6,257 nucleotides of DNA, taken from the NCBI GenBank assembly GCA_003233025.1, contig QIKS01000245.1, positions 1-6,257 of the forward strand. The letters are read 5' to 3'. The notes beneath the pieces are model-generated. The model searched no databases. It saw only the letters and a list, made by a program, of their open reading frames with translations, and was not told the origin of the DNA. The DNA comes from Hellea balneolensis. Lineage in GTDB: Bacteria > Pseudomonadota > Alphaproteobacteria > Caulobacterales > Maricaulaceae. Below are positions 5,912 to 6,257 of this stretch, one piece after another. The translations under genes were made by a program, and so were the position numbers. Numbering within the stretch: the stretch's first letter is position 1; each line of letters begins with the position of its first letter.

Positions 5912-6257
5912 TTATTTCACGGTGTCATTGCTGACGGGGGCAGAAAAATGTGCGACGCCGCTCATGCCGGCCAAGGCGCCTGGGGTTTTTGTTTTAAACC
6001 GGGCGGTAAGCTCGATGGTTTGGCTGACCGGGTCAACACTGGCTCCGGTGCGCACGATGTCTGCCATATAGCTCATTTGGGTTTCGTCTATGGTAAATTT
6101 AAACGGAGTTCCAGGTTTCAACCAAGCCAGCCAGGACGAGGGAGCAATCAGCTTAATCTCCGGCGCGCCCTGGCGAATAATTGACAATAAAGGGGTGTTG
6201 ATTGCTGGCGTGTCATAGGCGGAGACATGTTTCTCCTGAATAATACCGGCGTAAGGG
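5912..6257 (-). CDS. periplasmic adaptor (RND/HlyD type), C-terminal part (5' end outside window)
   Basis: The frame is open to the right edge, so these 114 full codons are the end of a longer adaptor. The TTG at 6187 is internal and not a start. The visible part begins PYAGIIQEKHVSAYDTPAIN, matching the second lipoyl half of membrane-fusion proteins (a-P-x-x-G-x-I then x-x-G-x-P-L-L). It continues into the beta-barrel, EIKLIAPSSWLAWLKPGTPF, with the S-S-W-L-x-W-L-K-P-G-T motif seen in short adaptors that accompany M50-HlyD proteins. It ends with a membrane-proximal strand region (TGASVDPVSQTIELTARF ... GMSGVAHF). The stop is one base before the ATG of the next adaptor. Its signal peptide or lipobox and first lipoyl half must lie beyond 6257. 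Confidence 0.85.
   Translation of the reverse strand, partial: PYAGIIQEKHVSAYDTPAINTPLLSIIRQGAPEIKLIAPSSWLAWLKPGTPFKFTIDETQMSYMADIVRTGASVDPVSQTIELTARFKTKTPGALAGMSGVAHFSAPVSNDTVK

Noticed and set aside
5912..6187. A separate 91-residue gene starting at the TTG at 6187
   Set aside because: The frame stays open to the window edge and the upstream residues (PYAGIIQEKH) continue the adaptor fold, so it is the end of a longer gene.

Overview
The window looks like chromosomal DNA of a Gram-negative proteobacterium. The protein styles (an XRE regulator paired with a small membrane protein, a Do-family protease, an M50-HlyD locus) fit an alphaproteobacterium of moderate GC, about 50% by eye. That placement is inference. 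The window is fully packed: no gap between genes exceeds about 100 bases, and I see no tRNA, rRNA, CRISPR array or insertion sequence.

Left part, plus strand (1-814): the C-terminal end of an alpha/beta hydrolase, then a four-helix membrane protein of 136 residues, then a 66-residue XRE-type DNA-binding protein. All three are closely spaced or overlapping and probably co-transcribed. They converge on the minus-strand genes at a strong inverted repeat (797-828), a likely bidirectional terminator whose loop contains the stop codon of the regulator.

Right part, minus strand, read from the right edge leftward: the C-terminal portion of a short periplasmic adaptor (enters the window at 6257, ends 5912); a 465-residue HlyD-type adaptor with a large cytosolic N-terminal domain (5910-4513); a 713-residue protein joining a PqqD-like N-terminal domain, an intramembrane M50 zinc metalloprotease and a HlyD-type periplasmic adaptor (4513-2372); and a Do/HtrA periplasmic serine protease (2274-832). 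The first three are separated by +1 or -1 base, have little or no Shine-Dalgarno sequence at their junctions, and almost certainly form one translationally coupled operon. The protease has its own good ribosome binding site and a possible heat-shock-like promoter in the 97-base gap, so it may be expressed separately.

The notable system is the three-adaptor/M50 locus. It resembles a known but functionally obscure class of export loci (HlyD adaptors plus a YydH-like 'putative peptide zinc metalloprotease'). It plausibly recognises, cleaves and exports a peptide or protein across the envelope. No ATPase, outer-membrane channel or substrate gene is visible here; these may lie beyond the right edge.
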